Assembly (NCBI GenBank): GCA_949317995.1
Contig: OX439044.1
Location: 30,514,733-30,578,732 of the forward strand
From: Acholoe squamosa
Lineage: Eukaryota; Annelida; Polychaeta; Phyllodocida; Polynoidae
Reading direction: 5' to 3'
DNA length: 64,000 nucleotides
The notes beneath the pieces were generated by a model. The model made no database searches. It saw only the letters and a program-made list of their open reading frames with translations, and was not told where the DNA came from. The translations under genes and the position numbers were made by a program. Positions 22,283-33,591 of this stretch are shown one piece after another. Position 1 is the first letter of the stretch. Each line of letters starts with the position of its first letter.

Positions 22283-24292
22283 ATGAGTAAATGTGTGACC
22301 TGCGATACTTCTTACCACGGTAATGCGGCCAAGTGCCTGAATTGTGGGGTGGCCAACCCGGGGAAACGTTATTCTTTGGAGGATTCGGAATTATTACCGG
22401 ATTCAGCCGACCGGTACCACGGAGGCTAGGCAGAGCGACCGGCCGCCTCGGGGGAAGGACGGCCAACACGGTGAGCTTGAGGAGGACTCTACGGATTATT
22501 TGGGAGAAAACGCTGATTTGCTTTGCGAAATTGAAGCTGAGAAAACTAGAAAAGCTGATATTGTTCGTATTTCTCAACGTAGAGAATTAGAGCTAGAATT
22601 GGCAAGCATCAGAGCAGCAAATAAGAGATCATTGTGTGAGTTAGAGGACAGTGAAAGAGCATGGAGAGGGGCAATTTTTGCTCTTGATGGTACCACTAGT
22701 CCGGCAGGGTCTGTTAGACCCAATGCTGGACCTATGGGAAATGGGTCCAATGATCTATCTCTGGGCCACAATGCCACAGACTCCACGTTACAGGGGCCAA
22801 ATGTCCTTTTTCTGCTATGACTGGCCAATCACAAGCCAGCTCAATCCTTCACTGCGGAGGCCAAAATGGCCGCCCTGGACTTCCGGAAAGCCGGTTTTCG
22901 GCTGCAAGCAATGTTTTAAGGCCTAATTCTAGTGTTATTGGACCCTGCGCAGGCCAAGCCAGCCTTGAAACCAGCTCAGGTATGTTTGATTTACCCAACT
23001 TCAGTAAAAAATTGCCTCCAGGAGACCGGAATACCCAAATTAACAAGTCGCTCACCCGCGAAAACAAGCCCCCTTCCTGGTACAATCCCCCGGTCCCCCG
23101 GGAGAATCAACCGGACCATCCAGTCGGTGAAACACATTTCCATGGTGAGTTAGACAAAGATTATCAGGAATTCTTACTGTGGAAACAATGGAGAAATGGT
23201 GGTATAGCTCCTAAAAACAATACTTCAGGCATTTCTGGTGGTATTGATCCACAATATCATGCAACAGACAGTTCTACTAGTCCTAATGCTACTCAGGGTG
23301 TGTTTCCACCCCAACCCACTATGGAAAATGTTGTTCCTCAGTTGTTTTACAAAGATGGCACACCCTATTCCCCACCTGTCACACCTGTTAGTCAGACTGT
23401 CAATTGGCCTGGTGTGAGTCAATTTAGGGCCCCAGATGGCAGGCTCAAGTTCCCACCTACACCTATGGTATATGGTGCCCCGACTGCTTCTTACATGTAT
23501 GGTGTCCCAGTGCCAACAACAACAGGCTGTGTATCAATTTGGTGTTGTTCCTAATCCTCAACAACAATACAAGGCTTCGGGAATTCTACCGGGTCAACAC
23601 CCCCTGTTTCAGGCTCCCGATGTTCAGTCTGGGCAACAATCTCAGTTTCTACAAAACCCAACAGCATGGTATCCTAACCAACAACTACAACAACAGGCCC
23701 AAGGCGCTCCAGTAGTAATATTCTCACCTAACAATGCCAGTGGCAGTAAGTTTGGGACTTTGAACAGCACATGCCGCATGACAAAGTAAAAAAAAACGCC
23801 TTGAATGATGTTATTTCTGCTAGCATGGGTCTTTTGAATAGCATGTTGGCTAGAAACTTCCCATGTAAAAACTATGGTAAACATGTTAAGTTCCTAACTG
23901 ACAAGAAAGCATTCTACAATGAGGATGCTCTCATTCAGTATGATCTTGCAATGATTGAATGGGGAGAATCGTTTGGTGAACACACATTCTGTTATTTCAA
24001 TCACGACATCTTCTCAAACAGTGTTGGTCTTAAGAATCTGAGTGCTGAGCACTTAAGTAATGTTCTTGGTATCCAGCCTCCATCATCACAAAGTGGTGCT
24101 GGTGCTAGTGCGCGATCCAGCAGTAAGAGAAAAAAGAACAAAAAGAAAAAGTCGGATGAAATTCACTGTTGCTATGCATTTAACGGTGATAATGGTTGTA
24201 ATGCCAAAGATTGCCCTCACCCACATGTATGTCGTTCTTGTGGGGGTAATCACACAAAACTAAAGTGCACTGTAAAAAAATCAAATGATTGA
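22283..24292 (+). pseudogene. Ngaro Gag-like ORF1, broken by frameshifts
   Basis: The reading moves between frames, with successive open segments at 22283-22429, 22344-22820, 22817-23554, 23436-23789 and 23771-24292. Visible parts are an N-terminal CxxC...CxxC zinc ribbon-like motif (MSKCVTCDTSYH, then KCLNCG), a charged helical region rich in E/R/L (about 22480-22680), a P/Q-rich middle, and a C-terminal CxxCx3Hx4C knuckle (24230-24268) preceded by a K-rich stretch and a further Cys/His cluster. One frameshift coincides with an A9 run at 23787-23796. It probably packaged element RNA. Confidence 0.75.
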
Positions 24293-25500
24293 TATCAGGC
24301 CTTAGTGGATTCTGATTCAGGCTTTAGTGACTCCGAAGAATCTGGCATAGATTGTGGAATTATAAATTCCTATGATTCTGACAATACCAGTGAACTGGAA
24401 TACAGTTTATTATGGGATGTCAACAAATTCGAAATTCCTGGTGGTTCAAATCATGTCACTTCTTCAGAGTGATTACCAGATACAGGAGACATTATATTAA
24501 CTCCTACTATCTATACTTCCAGAATTGTCGGGGGTGTTGAATGGTTTAGACCTTGTCCTTTGGGTTGTGATGCCGTTCATGTCTTAGATGGCATGTGCCT
24601 CCAACTCAACCCACATGCCTTCTTTGATGAATGCATGGGGTTTGAGGAAGTTGATTGTAATTATACTTATATCCTAGACGGTGTTTGTAACAGCTTCAAA
24701 ATCGTTAATGTGGATTATGATGGTTCTTATTTTCAAAAAAATTACCATTCCATAAGCAAAGAAGGTGTAAAATGCCAAATGGACGATCTGGTAAGGAAGG
24801 AGTTAATTGATGGTAAAGTCAAAAGGGTTCTTAATAGACCTCAGTGTGTACATTCACTGGGGGCTATTTTAAAGCCAGATGGCAGCTTAAGACCCATAAC
24901 AGATTGCAGCCGTGGTGATCCCGATGAAGATCAAGCCTTAACGTTTGGTCTTAGATGTGCACCATTTATCTTTACTCAACTAACCGAGTTTGTCATCCGG
25001 TGTATGAATCGCAGAGGTATATTCAATGTTTTCGGTTACCTTGATAACTTTGTCATTGTTGCTGACAGCTATGATGAGTGTGCGAGGCGTCAGGCTATAT
25101 TGGTAGATCTGCTTCGACGTCTCGGGTTCCATATTGCATGGAAAAAAATCTTATCCCCTGCTACCAAAGTCCAGTATTTGGGTCTGGTAATTGACACAGT
25201 GAAAATGGAAATCAGCTTACCCTCAGATAAGTTAGTCAACTTATTAGTACTGATCGACAAGTTCTTGGGTAAAACTGTTGCTACCAAAAAAGAGTTACAA
25301 GAACTGTGTGGTCATTTGGCACACGCTAGTAGAGTTATTCGGGGAGGCAGGACATTTTCACGTTGAGTCATTAACCTACTCAAATACATGGCTGACAGCG
25401 TCACGGTGGTTAAACTACCTGATTGGTTTATGGATGATATCCGCTGGTGGAAAAGGTTCAGTTATGTATTCAATGGTTTCTGCCAAAATTCTACGTACCT
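24293..25500 (+). pseudogene. Ngaro reverse transcriptase region, deleted and mutated
   Basis: In frame with the end of Gag. An acidic leader (SDSGFSDSEESG) has a TGA at 24470-24472. The open stretch 24560-25366 has RT motifs: GAILKPDGSLRPITDCSR (residues ~101-118), LTFGLRCAPFIFTQL (127-141), YLDN in place of YLDD (160-163), and KVQYLGLVID (203-212). Between DCSR and LTFG about 60-70 residues holding the first catalytic Asp are missing. After TGA 25364-25366 the frame continues into the RT/RNase H connection (VINLLKYMADS, then DDIRWW) and then shifts near 25490. Not functional. Confidence 0.9.
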
Positions 25501-26015
25501 TTGATTGTCATCCTGTCATAGACACTGACTCATCACTAACTGGATTCGGCTCATGTTATAATGGTGATTGGTGAGTAGGTGCATGGAAGCTACCTGCCTA
25601 TAATCAATTGTACAATCGCTTTCCCTTACATCATATGGTTGAACCCCCTTGTGAATATGATGAGTCAGCGGACATTAACCTACTGGAAGTCTGGCCAGTG
25701 GTTGCCGCAGCGCAACGATGGGGAAATGATTGGTCAAATACAAAAGTTATAGTCAGAACCGACAATACCCAAGTCCAACGTATGATAAATACAGGCAGAT
25801 CACGGAGTGTTCGCTGTATGTGGTGGATAAGAGAATTATTTTGGTTATCAGTTGTACATAATTTTCATATTGTTGCTACTCAAGTTAAATCTAAAGATAA
25901 TGTTGTTCCTGACTTTCTGTCGCGCTGCACGGATAAAAAGTGTGCAAAAGGATTGCCTTCATTTCTGATAAATGACTTCTGCTGCAGGGGATGTCTTGAC
26001 TCACAAACTATATAA
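25500..26015 (+). pseudogene. Ngaro RNase H domain
   Basis: All four acidic catalytic positions are readable: DTDSSLTGFG (Asp at 25521 or 25527), NLLEVW (Glu 25686), RTDNTQV (Asp 25761) and VVPDFLSR (Asp 25911). It is interrupted by TGA at 25572-25574. RNase H degrades the RNA strand during reverse transcription. The domain length fits DIRS-group elements. Its 3' end overlaps the recombinase frame by ~44 bases. Confidence 0.88.
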
Positions 26016-26931
26016 CTACCAGTCACAGTGGATGGCTGAAGCCACAGAGCATACTAGGAAGAGCCAATGGAACTCTTATATGGAATTTTGCATACTATAT
26101 GGTGTGCTTGTTCCATTCCCTGCTAGTATAGAAGTCGTGTTGTTATATGTTACACACTTGGCTGAAAGATTGCGCTACAGCTCTATTAGACAGTACCTAG
26201 GAGGACTTTGGGTGTTGCACAAGGTCCTAGGATATTCACATGTCAACCCTGATACATTTGAACTCTACATCACTATGAGAGGTATTTGAAGGACCCTAGG
26301 TGATCATGTAGACCAGGCGCGACCAGCGTCAGTGCAGGACTTAAAGTGTATTTATAAACTATTGGATATGTCGTGTTCTGAGGACGTGGCATTTTGGAAT
26401 GCTGTTATCATGTGCTTCAGAGGCTTATTACGTAAGTCCAATATTGTCGAACAAGGACTGGCAGTCTGCTTGTCAGACTTGACCTGAGAAGTCTGGGGTG
26501 TCTCCGTCAGACTTCACCGTACAAAGACTATTTCATTTAAAGAGCGGGTCTTGTTCATACCTTTCACACTCATCAATGACTCACTCTTCTGCCTTCACTA
26601 TTACCTGACCCTGCTGTTATCTATGGTGATCTACCCATCTAGTGACTCACAAGTAGTGTCATACATGAAAAATGGCCAATGGTGTCGTGGCAGTTACTCA
26701 TGGTACTTGGGCAAATTGCAAAAGTTGTGTGCCAAGTCAGGCATCGATAAGTTGTCTTCACACTCGCTACGCAGAGGAGGTGCATCGGCCTTGGCAGATG
26801 CAGGTTTCAGTCTATTGGACATCAAGAACATTGGTGATTGGAAATCATTGAGTGTGTTGCATTATTTGACTAAATCCAAACAAGCTCGTATCCATCTTGA
26901 TCGGCGTATGGTGAACGCCTTATTCATGTAA
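25972..26931 (+). pseudogene. Ngaro tyrosine recombinase with two TGA stops
   Basis: A single frame of 320 codons interrupted by TGA at 26287-26289 and 26485-26487. The N-terminal part (HTRKSQWNSYMEFC, then SSIRQYLGGL) is the SAM-like core-binding domain. The catalytic domain shows Arg I in FRGLLRKSN (26419 or 26431), HSLRRGG (His 26761, Arg 26770), GDW (Trp 26839) and the nucleophile Tyr in LHYL (26863). All R-H-R-W-Y residues are retained, so only the two stops break it. It would integrate circular cDNA by strand exchange. Confidence 0.9.
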
Positions 26932-26973
26932 TATCTGGGTTTCTCTTTTCTTCTTCATTCTGTTTGGCGTGTT

Positions 26974-27053
26974 GGCCTGGTTATGTATGTTTATTGGCCA
27001 GGTCCAATAAAATATTCACCCAAACTAGATTGGAGTTGTCGTATGTCTATTTA
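26974..27053 (+). repeat. Ngaro split direct repeat B1
   Basis: 80 bp from ggcctggttatgtatg to gtatgtctattta, repeated at 27260-27339 with two differences noted (ttcacccaaact versus ttcgccctaact). It starts 43 bases after the recombinase stop. It contains aataaa, which could serve as the poly(A) signal. Confidence 0.9.
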
Positions 27054-27225
27054 TAAGCTACTTATATGCGTGCATATAAGTGGTGATAAATGGGCAGTAG
27101 CAGTTCCCAATGTATTACTAGATGTCACCACTTCCATTCAGGTGTTATGTAACGGGTTCCTTCACTGGTGGCCCTTGTAGTCGGCCATATTGCCTAGCCC
27201 CAGGAAGGACCACCGGTTGCACATT
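27054..27225 (+). repeat. Ngaro split direct repeat A2 with palindromic core
   Basis: Directly follows B1 and ends with the 46 bp block also found at 22213-22258. Six bases in is a perfect 10-bp inverted repeat around a 2-base centre (27060-27081, acttatatgc-gt-gcatataagt). The B1/A2 border would be the junction formed when the element circularises. Confidence 0.85.
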
Positions 27226-27259
27226 GGAGATTTTTTTTTCTTTCTTCTTGTGTTACTTA

Positions 27260-27339
27260 GGCCTGGTTATGTATGTTTATTGGCCAGGTCCAATAAAATA
27301 TTCGCCCTAACTAGATTGGAGTTGTCGTATGTCTATTTA
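27260..27339 (+). repeat. Ngaro split direct repeat B2 (right end)
   Basis: Second copy of the 80 bp B block. Identity to B1 stops at tctattta, where B1 runs into A2 and B2 into flanking DNA (ttcagcatatg), which defines the right end of the element. Confidence 0.88.
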
Positions 27340-27446
27340 TTCAGCATATGAATCTCCATGAATCATTCCATCAGTTGACATTATTACTTTTTCTATTTTG
27401 ATAAGGTTTTGGATTCAAAACATTCCATTTACATTCCAAATGTACA

Positions 27447-27590
27447 GGATGTCCTGCCAACATTGGGCCAATGTTGGCATTTGGTTGGCAAATGCCACTG
27501 GTCGGGCCTACGTAGGCCCGATGGGCAGCCAACGTTGGCCCAACATTGGCCCGATGCGTCGGGCCAACGTTGGCAAATTTTTTTGTGCTA
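27447..27590. repeat. Palindromic GGCCAACGTTGGC-type repeat
   Basis: Multiple overlapping inverted motifs: ccaacattgggccaatgttgg, cgggcctacgtaggcccg, gccaacgttggcc and gccaacgttggc. The periodic VGPT-type peptide on the - strand is a by-product. The right side ends in gctacctggg. A related, more decayed copy lies at 48905-49025. Confidence 0.65.
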
Positions 27591-27869
27591 CCTGGGTATG
27601 TATTTCTCAAATATGACAGAAGGCCACCCGCACTTTTTTTCTCTATCGGGGAACCTATCAAATCGTATAAACTGATACCCTGGGATATATAAGTCACTAT
27701 CCTTTATTGTTTGATTAAGCTATGTTTCGACATTGCCAGCAATATCAGAAGTAGACACTGATCTACCAACATAACGATGGTATTTTCAAGCTGAATTCAT
27801 GTACAGCAATTCAGCCCTCGCAATGTTCGCAAAACCTGCTGTCGAAAGTGAAGTGTGGAAATTGCTTTT

Positions 27870-28100
27870 CTAGCTAGCACTACATGTAAATGGGTGCATT
27901 CATATAGCGGCCCATGAACTACAAGTGTTCACTTGATGGTATTTTCTGTCTCCTAACTCCAATCTCCATATCATCTAGTAGGTGTCTGCCTCAGTCATTA
28001 GTATACACACAGTTCACAGTACCGATGGCCAAAGCATAATGTATAGCAAGGGGAATAAGCTGTTAGGAGTATTATGCATTCAAATACGAATTTAATCTAG
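27870..28100. repeat. Low-copy repeat, copy 2 (MITE-free)
   Basis: Aligns with 11600-11665 plus 11856-11960: gaactacaag.gttc.cttgatgg.attttctgtctcctaact, then tccatat.atct..taggt. It keeps a single TAA (27954-27956) where copy 1 has the Harbinger-like insert. Confidence 0.7.
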
Positions 28101-31100
28101 ATAGATATACTCTCAATCCTTTGAGGAAAGTCCTCTTTATATTAGCTGGATGTTACGCCGCGTATGTTGAATTTGATTGTTGATACAGCATACTCTTAGA
28201 CTCTTTTGTTAGGTAAAATACAAGGTAGGTCTATCAAGTCAATGTTGCTCAATAAATGTAGATTCTGGAGTTATATCTCAGTTGTTTCTGTAATTTCACA
28301 TAGCCCTATGATCATATAAACATTGATTGAGGATTTTATGGGGGTTATGATGATTTCAATGGATGCGATGGTTGAATCCTGGGAGATACTGCCATGTTTC
28401 TAAAATGGTATAAGGATATAAACAGATCAATTATTGAATAAAGTGCTATGTGTAAGGGACGGCCCTCTTAGAGTCAATCAAAATAGAACTAGGATACATA
28501 ATATACCGGCGAATAGGATTGTGCAAAGGAAGTTATATTATTTTTATAACCTTATTTCAAAGCAAAACAGAGCAGTAAATTCATCATTCATCTCCTTAAT
28601 TATGAACAACGCCATCTTACAATTTGCACCTATCTATTGTGAGAACATAGATCAATACAGCTAGTATACAACGATCTTGCCAATTGACACCCTACTCTAC
28701 TGATAGAGCGTACTGGAAATAAAACCATTATTTAATCCACGACCCTCTCAGAAATGATTCGGCCTGGGCTCTACCGACAGTTTCCCTAGGTAGCCAGACC
28801 AAGAGTTGGTTAGATAGCAACCGAACTGTGACAGGATCTGCAAAAAGGGTCCTTAGCGCAGGGTGCATTGGGGCCACTATTCCAAGTGCATGTCACAGAT
28901 GTAGAGAAATTAACACTTTAGGGAGCTATCCAGAATTTGAAATCTCCTAGGACAATAATATTATGCTGATAGAGGCTTCCCATACTCCTGTTTGAACAAC
29001 TGTATGCCTTCTGCTAAAACGTGTTCGCTCCGTTTCTATTGTGGCATTTCCTTTTATAGGAAGGATATAACCCTAGTATAGACCTAGCCCTTCATACATA
29101 AACAAACGGATATTAAATGCAGATGTTAAGCAGTAAGATTTAATACTGATCATGTTAGGAGTCCATATATGTTCAGGGCTGATGGCATATTTCGAACCCA
29201 ACACTATATGTATACCTAAGAAAAATACCATATTGGATAGCATGCACTCATGCAACATGTTGAACTTCCTCCCTAATTTCCTTATTCCTTTTATTAGAAC
29301 ATCTTATCTGAATGTCACCAATGGATTCTACATAAAGCTGCTTTATCCTTTAAAGACCTCATGCGTGGTGTGTTAGGGCTCCTGTAACATTTATGAGCCT
29401 GGACCCATACCCAGTGTGTCCACCATTTTGAATTTCGCTGGTTATGCCAAATATGGCAAAACACACTGACAGGGCATTGTCTTGATGGGTACCTATTCAG
29501 TGCAAGTCACCAGAACCAGCTCCACTCCCGCCTACACCCAATTCACTATCAATTGATCGGACCTATCACATGTACCTTTGATGGGTCTATCAATCCCCTA
29601 GAATCAGCCTGGGGTCTATTTCAAAACAACCTACGATCACCAAATAGCTCTACGATCAGCAAAATATCACTACGATTACAGAATCTGACTAGAATTTGAC
29701 TAAAATGTAGGATCTATCCTTTAACATATATAGCATTATACTTTCTATTTCTTCCAAGTTTTGAAGAGCTCAAGATTCTTTTCCATCAGTTCTAACGATC
29801 AAATATTGTACAATTGGTAAGACAGTACTCATGGAGAATTCGTACAATGGATGATCGTTTTAGACAGTATGTGGGTTAAATCGTTGCCTGTTCTGAAACA
29901 TGCCCCTGGTATGTTAGAGGGGCATGCAAGTACACTAATCCGGGCTGCATCCATGTATCATGCTGGCAGATGGGAATGTGACTTTACTGCACTATGTATG
30001 CCTTAACAGGGATAACAATGTTTTCCTTTTACACTTCATGACACCACTGTAGGTGGTGAACTCTACAGTAATATATCATAACAACCAAACCATCCGTATG
30101 GCCAATTAGGCAAAAGAATAATCAGCCACTTCCTTGATTCATGATGGAGTACAAAAGGAAACCACTCCTTCAAAGAGCATGAATTAACAAAAGTTCACCA
30201 TCTGTACTATCTGGACTATCAGCACTGTCATGATTCTTGTGACTTTTACAGACTCCCCACAGACAGCCAATAAGTGCTTTATATGGGATTGTCGAATCTA
30301 TTGAAATTTGCTTATTCTTTCAGTGAGAGAAAATCATTAAATATCTGTAAATATGTACCATGAACAACTGATAAACAGTACTTAATCCCATCTGGCAAAG
30401 GCCTTTTTCGATAGTCCTAATGTTTTCCTGGCACATCAAAGCTGACAAAAATAGCCAATAAGTAAGGAACACTCTCTGTGCTCATGCAATGAAGCCAATA
30501 TGATAACATACAGGAAATGAGCGGTAGCAAATTCCCATATCATCTCACCAGCAAAACCAATATTTAGGAGAGCCACAAATGGAATGGGGATATTCCACTA
30601 AAGTCCAACCTGCAAACAGTTTTAGACACTGTAAAAATATTTCGAAAAAAATCACATATCCCTGGCAGGTTTAGGGCAAGGGTTTCGCCATTCTTTTCAT
30701 GGAGATTCCCTTTACCACATTGTTTTACCCACTTTACTGTACTGTCATCAGGAGGGTATCTCAAAAAGATTTGGAATTGATCCTGTCGGAGGTGATAATT
30801 CCAAAATTGAACTCACTGACCTTCTGGAGTGGATTCCCTCTTGTATTGTAAAGAGGGAGTCAGTTATAGGAGTGGTATAGGAGGGGTCCAGTCTCTTATT
30901 TCACAACTCAACCTATTTCCGTGCAGTTCACTAATTGTAGCAGAGGTCAAGCAGGGAAGTCTATTCTTAGGGTGAGAAATGTAGGAGAACTGCAGGATCA
31001 AATAGTTACGGTAAGAACTGGTTTCCCAATCTTTTTGAGATACCCTTCTGGGTCTTCATTGCTGAAACTACAATACTTGACTGCATTACAATTACGATGG

Positions 31101-31954
31101 TTCACTGATCGGTTTAACAAGGATACCTTGTACATTCAACTGTTATTTTTTAGAGTGTAGTCTCCTGTGTCTAATCCACCCTCAGCTGCACAGGAGATTG
31201 TATACATCTCACCTCACTATCGGTCCTGTATTAAGCACTCTTCTTATCAAAATTAAAAATAGCTATAGAGCAGGCATTTCCACTTTGTTGTAGTGATTCT
31301 CACCCTGGTAAAATGTAAGATAATGTCTTTCAATGCAAAACCTTAAGGTAAAGGTGTAAAATCTCTCAATGCTTGGCAGGCAAACTATCAAAAGTGGCCT
31401 GAGTCTATGTTCCAACCGAGGTCCCAGTGGACTATTGATGCACAGGCTAGAATTTCATTTCAGATTGAATTCAAAATTTAGTAGATGTTCCTATATAATC
31501 TAAAAATGGCCGAACCTACCTCCCAAAATTCCTGATGATGCTGTTTAATCTGGAACTCTCCTTGTCACACAGCCTGGTGACTGTTTATCCTACTTACTAA
31601 ATATAATTTATACCACAGCCCATCAACCCTCTATGACCCAACCCAACCTTCCCTGCGAATACCTGTATGCTGGGGGCCTTCAGCTGTAAAATCTTGTTTG
31701 GGTGGTAGAATTGGATGCAGTCTCCATTTTTACCATATCCACATATGTTACAGCCTTCAAAAAGATACCCCTATGGAAGATAATCGATTTTACCCTGAAG
31801 CAGAGATGATGCACAAGAGTACATCCCGGGAGGCTGTGTGATAGAAGTCTAGTATCAGCAACCTGCTTTTCTATAACTGCTATACATGTATTATCTAGTA
31901 GGGCACTGTGCGCAGAAGGGAAACTCACCATTCTAGTAACACATATATGTCCCA
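28101..31954. other. Old low-copy repeat territory, no gene recognised
   Basis: Two stretches align with other parts of the window. 30010-30280 (gccaattagg, then aatcagccac, ctgt.agca..gt, aataagtgctt) matches 35610-35850. 31679-31810 (cagctgtaaaa, gtagaatt, atacccct.tgga, atcgattttacc) matches 17810-17920 in the 1.8 kb unit. Open frames here are 91 codons or fewer, without motifs or splice context. Confidence 0.5.
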
Positions 31955-33591
31955 CACTGAAAAAAATTCTTACTCATGCACTTGAGTCTGGATCCAGACT
32001 CAGGCAATGTTGCAAAAATGAGTATGTTTTGATCCTAGGATGATACTCAGGCAGAGCCAGCATATAACCCCAGGATTAGCCTCAGGACCTACCAGAGTAT
32101 CACCCTAGGATCAGGCTGAGTCTCAAACATACTCATTTTGGCAACATTGCCTGAGTCTGGATCTAGACTCAACCCAGCAAATTGTCATGACTCCTCGTCA
32201 ACCTGTGTGAAGTGGCTCACACATGTCGCTAGATGGAACACGACGTCGCTATAGCACAAGATCACCAGGAATAGCAATGGTGGTGATCACATGGCCTCAC
32301 CTCAGATGACGAGGATGGTGATCACTCAGACTCACCAGGGATGGCGACATGAGTGATCACTCATCCTCACCAGGGATGGCGACATGAGTGATCACTCACT
32401 TCGCTAGATGAGACGCACACCACGTCATAATACACATTCACCACGGATAGCAAGGATTGTGATCAGTCACTTCGCTAGATAAAACGCATACCTCGTGATA
32501 GCACAGGTTCACAACAGAGGGTGAGGATCTTGATCACCCACACTCACCAGGGATGGCGACACGAGTGATCACTCACCTCGCTAGATGAAACGCGCACCAC
32601 GTCATAGCGCAGGTTCACCATGGATGGCGAGAGTGGTGATCACTCAGACTCACCAGTGATGGCGACGCTGGTGATCACTCATCTTGTTAGATGAAAAGCT
32701 CATGATCATCGACATTGGTAATCATGCAGCCCCACATCTGCCTGATCAAAGTATGTTTTGCCAGAGAAGGTATTGCCATATGTATCTTCCCTCTAACCAC
32801 AGACAAGGTGTTCATGTTGATATTCCCCTATGTATTTTTCCTGTAACCAGAGAAAAGGTGTTTATGGATAGTTGCTTTTATTTTAGAGATACCTCTATCT
32901 AAATTCAATTGATATTCTCTCTATATAATCTTGTTTGATTCAACTCTGAAGTATTACATGGAAATCAGTGTGAAACAAAGCACATTTCATACGTATGGGA
33001 CTTATACTTCATGCCCACACTTCCTAGATAGGCTACATGTTGAACAGTGGTGCTGTCTCAACAACTTTGGCAATGGTGGTGATAAGTTGCCACTGTGAGT
33101 GAGAGTGAGTGACAGATGATGCAATCCTCAGAGAGCATTGACTTGGAGTGACACAAATTCACATATTGAGTGAGACCAATGTTGGCAATGGTGGTGATAA
33201 GTCGCCATTTTGAGAGAAGATTAACTAGGAGTGATACACACTCACGCAGTGAGTGAGAGCCATGTGGCAATGCAGGTGAAAAGTTGCCATTCTGACTGAG
33301 AGTTGACAGGCAGTGGCACATACTCACGCAGTGAGTTAGATCCATTTTGGCGATGGTGGTGATAAGTTACCATGCTTTGTGAGGGATGACAAGGGGTGGC
33401 ACATACTCACGCAGTGAGTGAGATCATGTTGGTAACTGTTGTGATAAATGGCCATGCCATGTGAGACTGACACACAGTGGCGAAAGATGACGCAGTGAGT
33501 TATCACTCAGAAAGGAGTCACCATTGATGACCAACCATGGCGACAGATAACGACAATTTGCTGGGAAGTGAGTAAGAATCTTTTTTCAGTG
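31955..33591. mobile_element. CACTG-ended palindromic MITE, split by a CCCAGC element
   Basis: TIRs cactgaaaaaaattcttact and, inverted, cactgaaaaaagattcttac. Each arm continues into gagtctggatccagactcag and its mirror. Removing 32173-33565 and one AA gives a ~242 bp palindrome whose right arm then matches the left. CACTG termini suggest the EnSpm/CACTA superfamily, which is inference only. Confidence 0.75.
32173..33565 (+). mobile_element. CCCAGC-type element, long form, copy B
   Basis: 1393 bp with TIRs cccagcaaattgtc / gacaatttgctggg, flanked by AA on both sides. The interior has two arrays. One is a ~100 bp unit with gtgatcact and tcgctagatg motifs (32270-32690). The other is a ~95-100 bp unit with cactcacgcagtgagt and ggtggtgataagt motifs (33060-33500). 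A 72-codon frame between the arrays (32684-32902) is nearly identical to one in copy C but matches no family I know. No transposase is visible. Confidence 0.85.

Larger units (their letters stand above)
22199..27339 (+). mobile_element. Ngaro-type tyrosine-recombinase retrotransposon (defective)
   Basis: A complete-length but mutated element of about 5.1 kb. In order it has left repeat A1, a multi-frame Gag-like region with zinc motifs, RT, RNase H, tyrosine recombinase, then B1-A2-B2. RT with RNase H and a phage-type recombinase, with no LTRs or integrase, defines the DIRS-like group. Split direct repeats, as opposed to inverted termini, fit Ngaro/Pat. No SGNH hydrolase ORF was seen. It is inactivated by frameshifts, TGA stops and an RT deletion. 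Confidence 0.9.

Noticed and set aside
24290..26487. Programmed TGA readthrough or selenocysteine recoding in the Ngaro element
   Set aside because: Frameshifts, the RT deletion and the Arg-typical context of several stops make CGA to TGA decay the simpler account.
27371..27697. 108-codon - strand frame with repeated VGPT motifs
   Set aside because: The peptide periodicity is produced by the overlapping GGCCAACGTTGGC palindromes; no start context or splice signals.
32270..33500. Possible CRISPR-like or other spaced repeat array
   Set aside because: Unit length ~100 bp with no unique spacers and eukaryotic context; these are tandem repeats inside a transposon.
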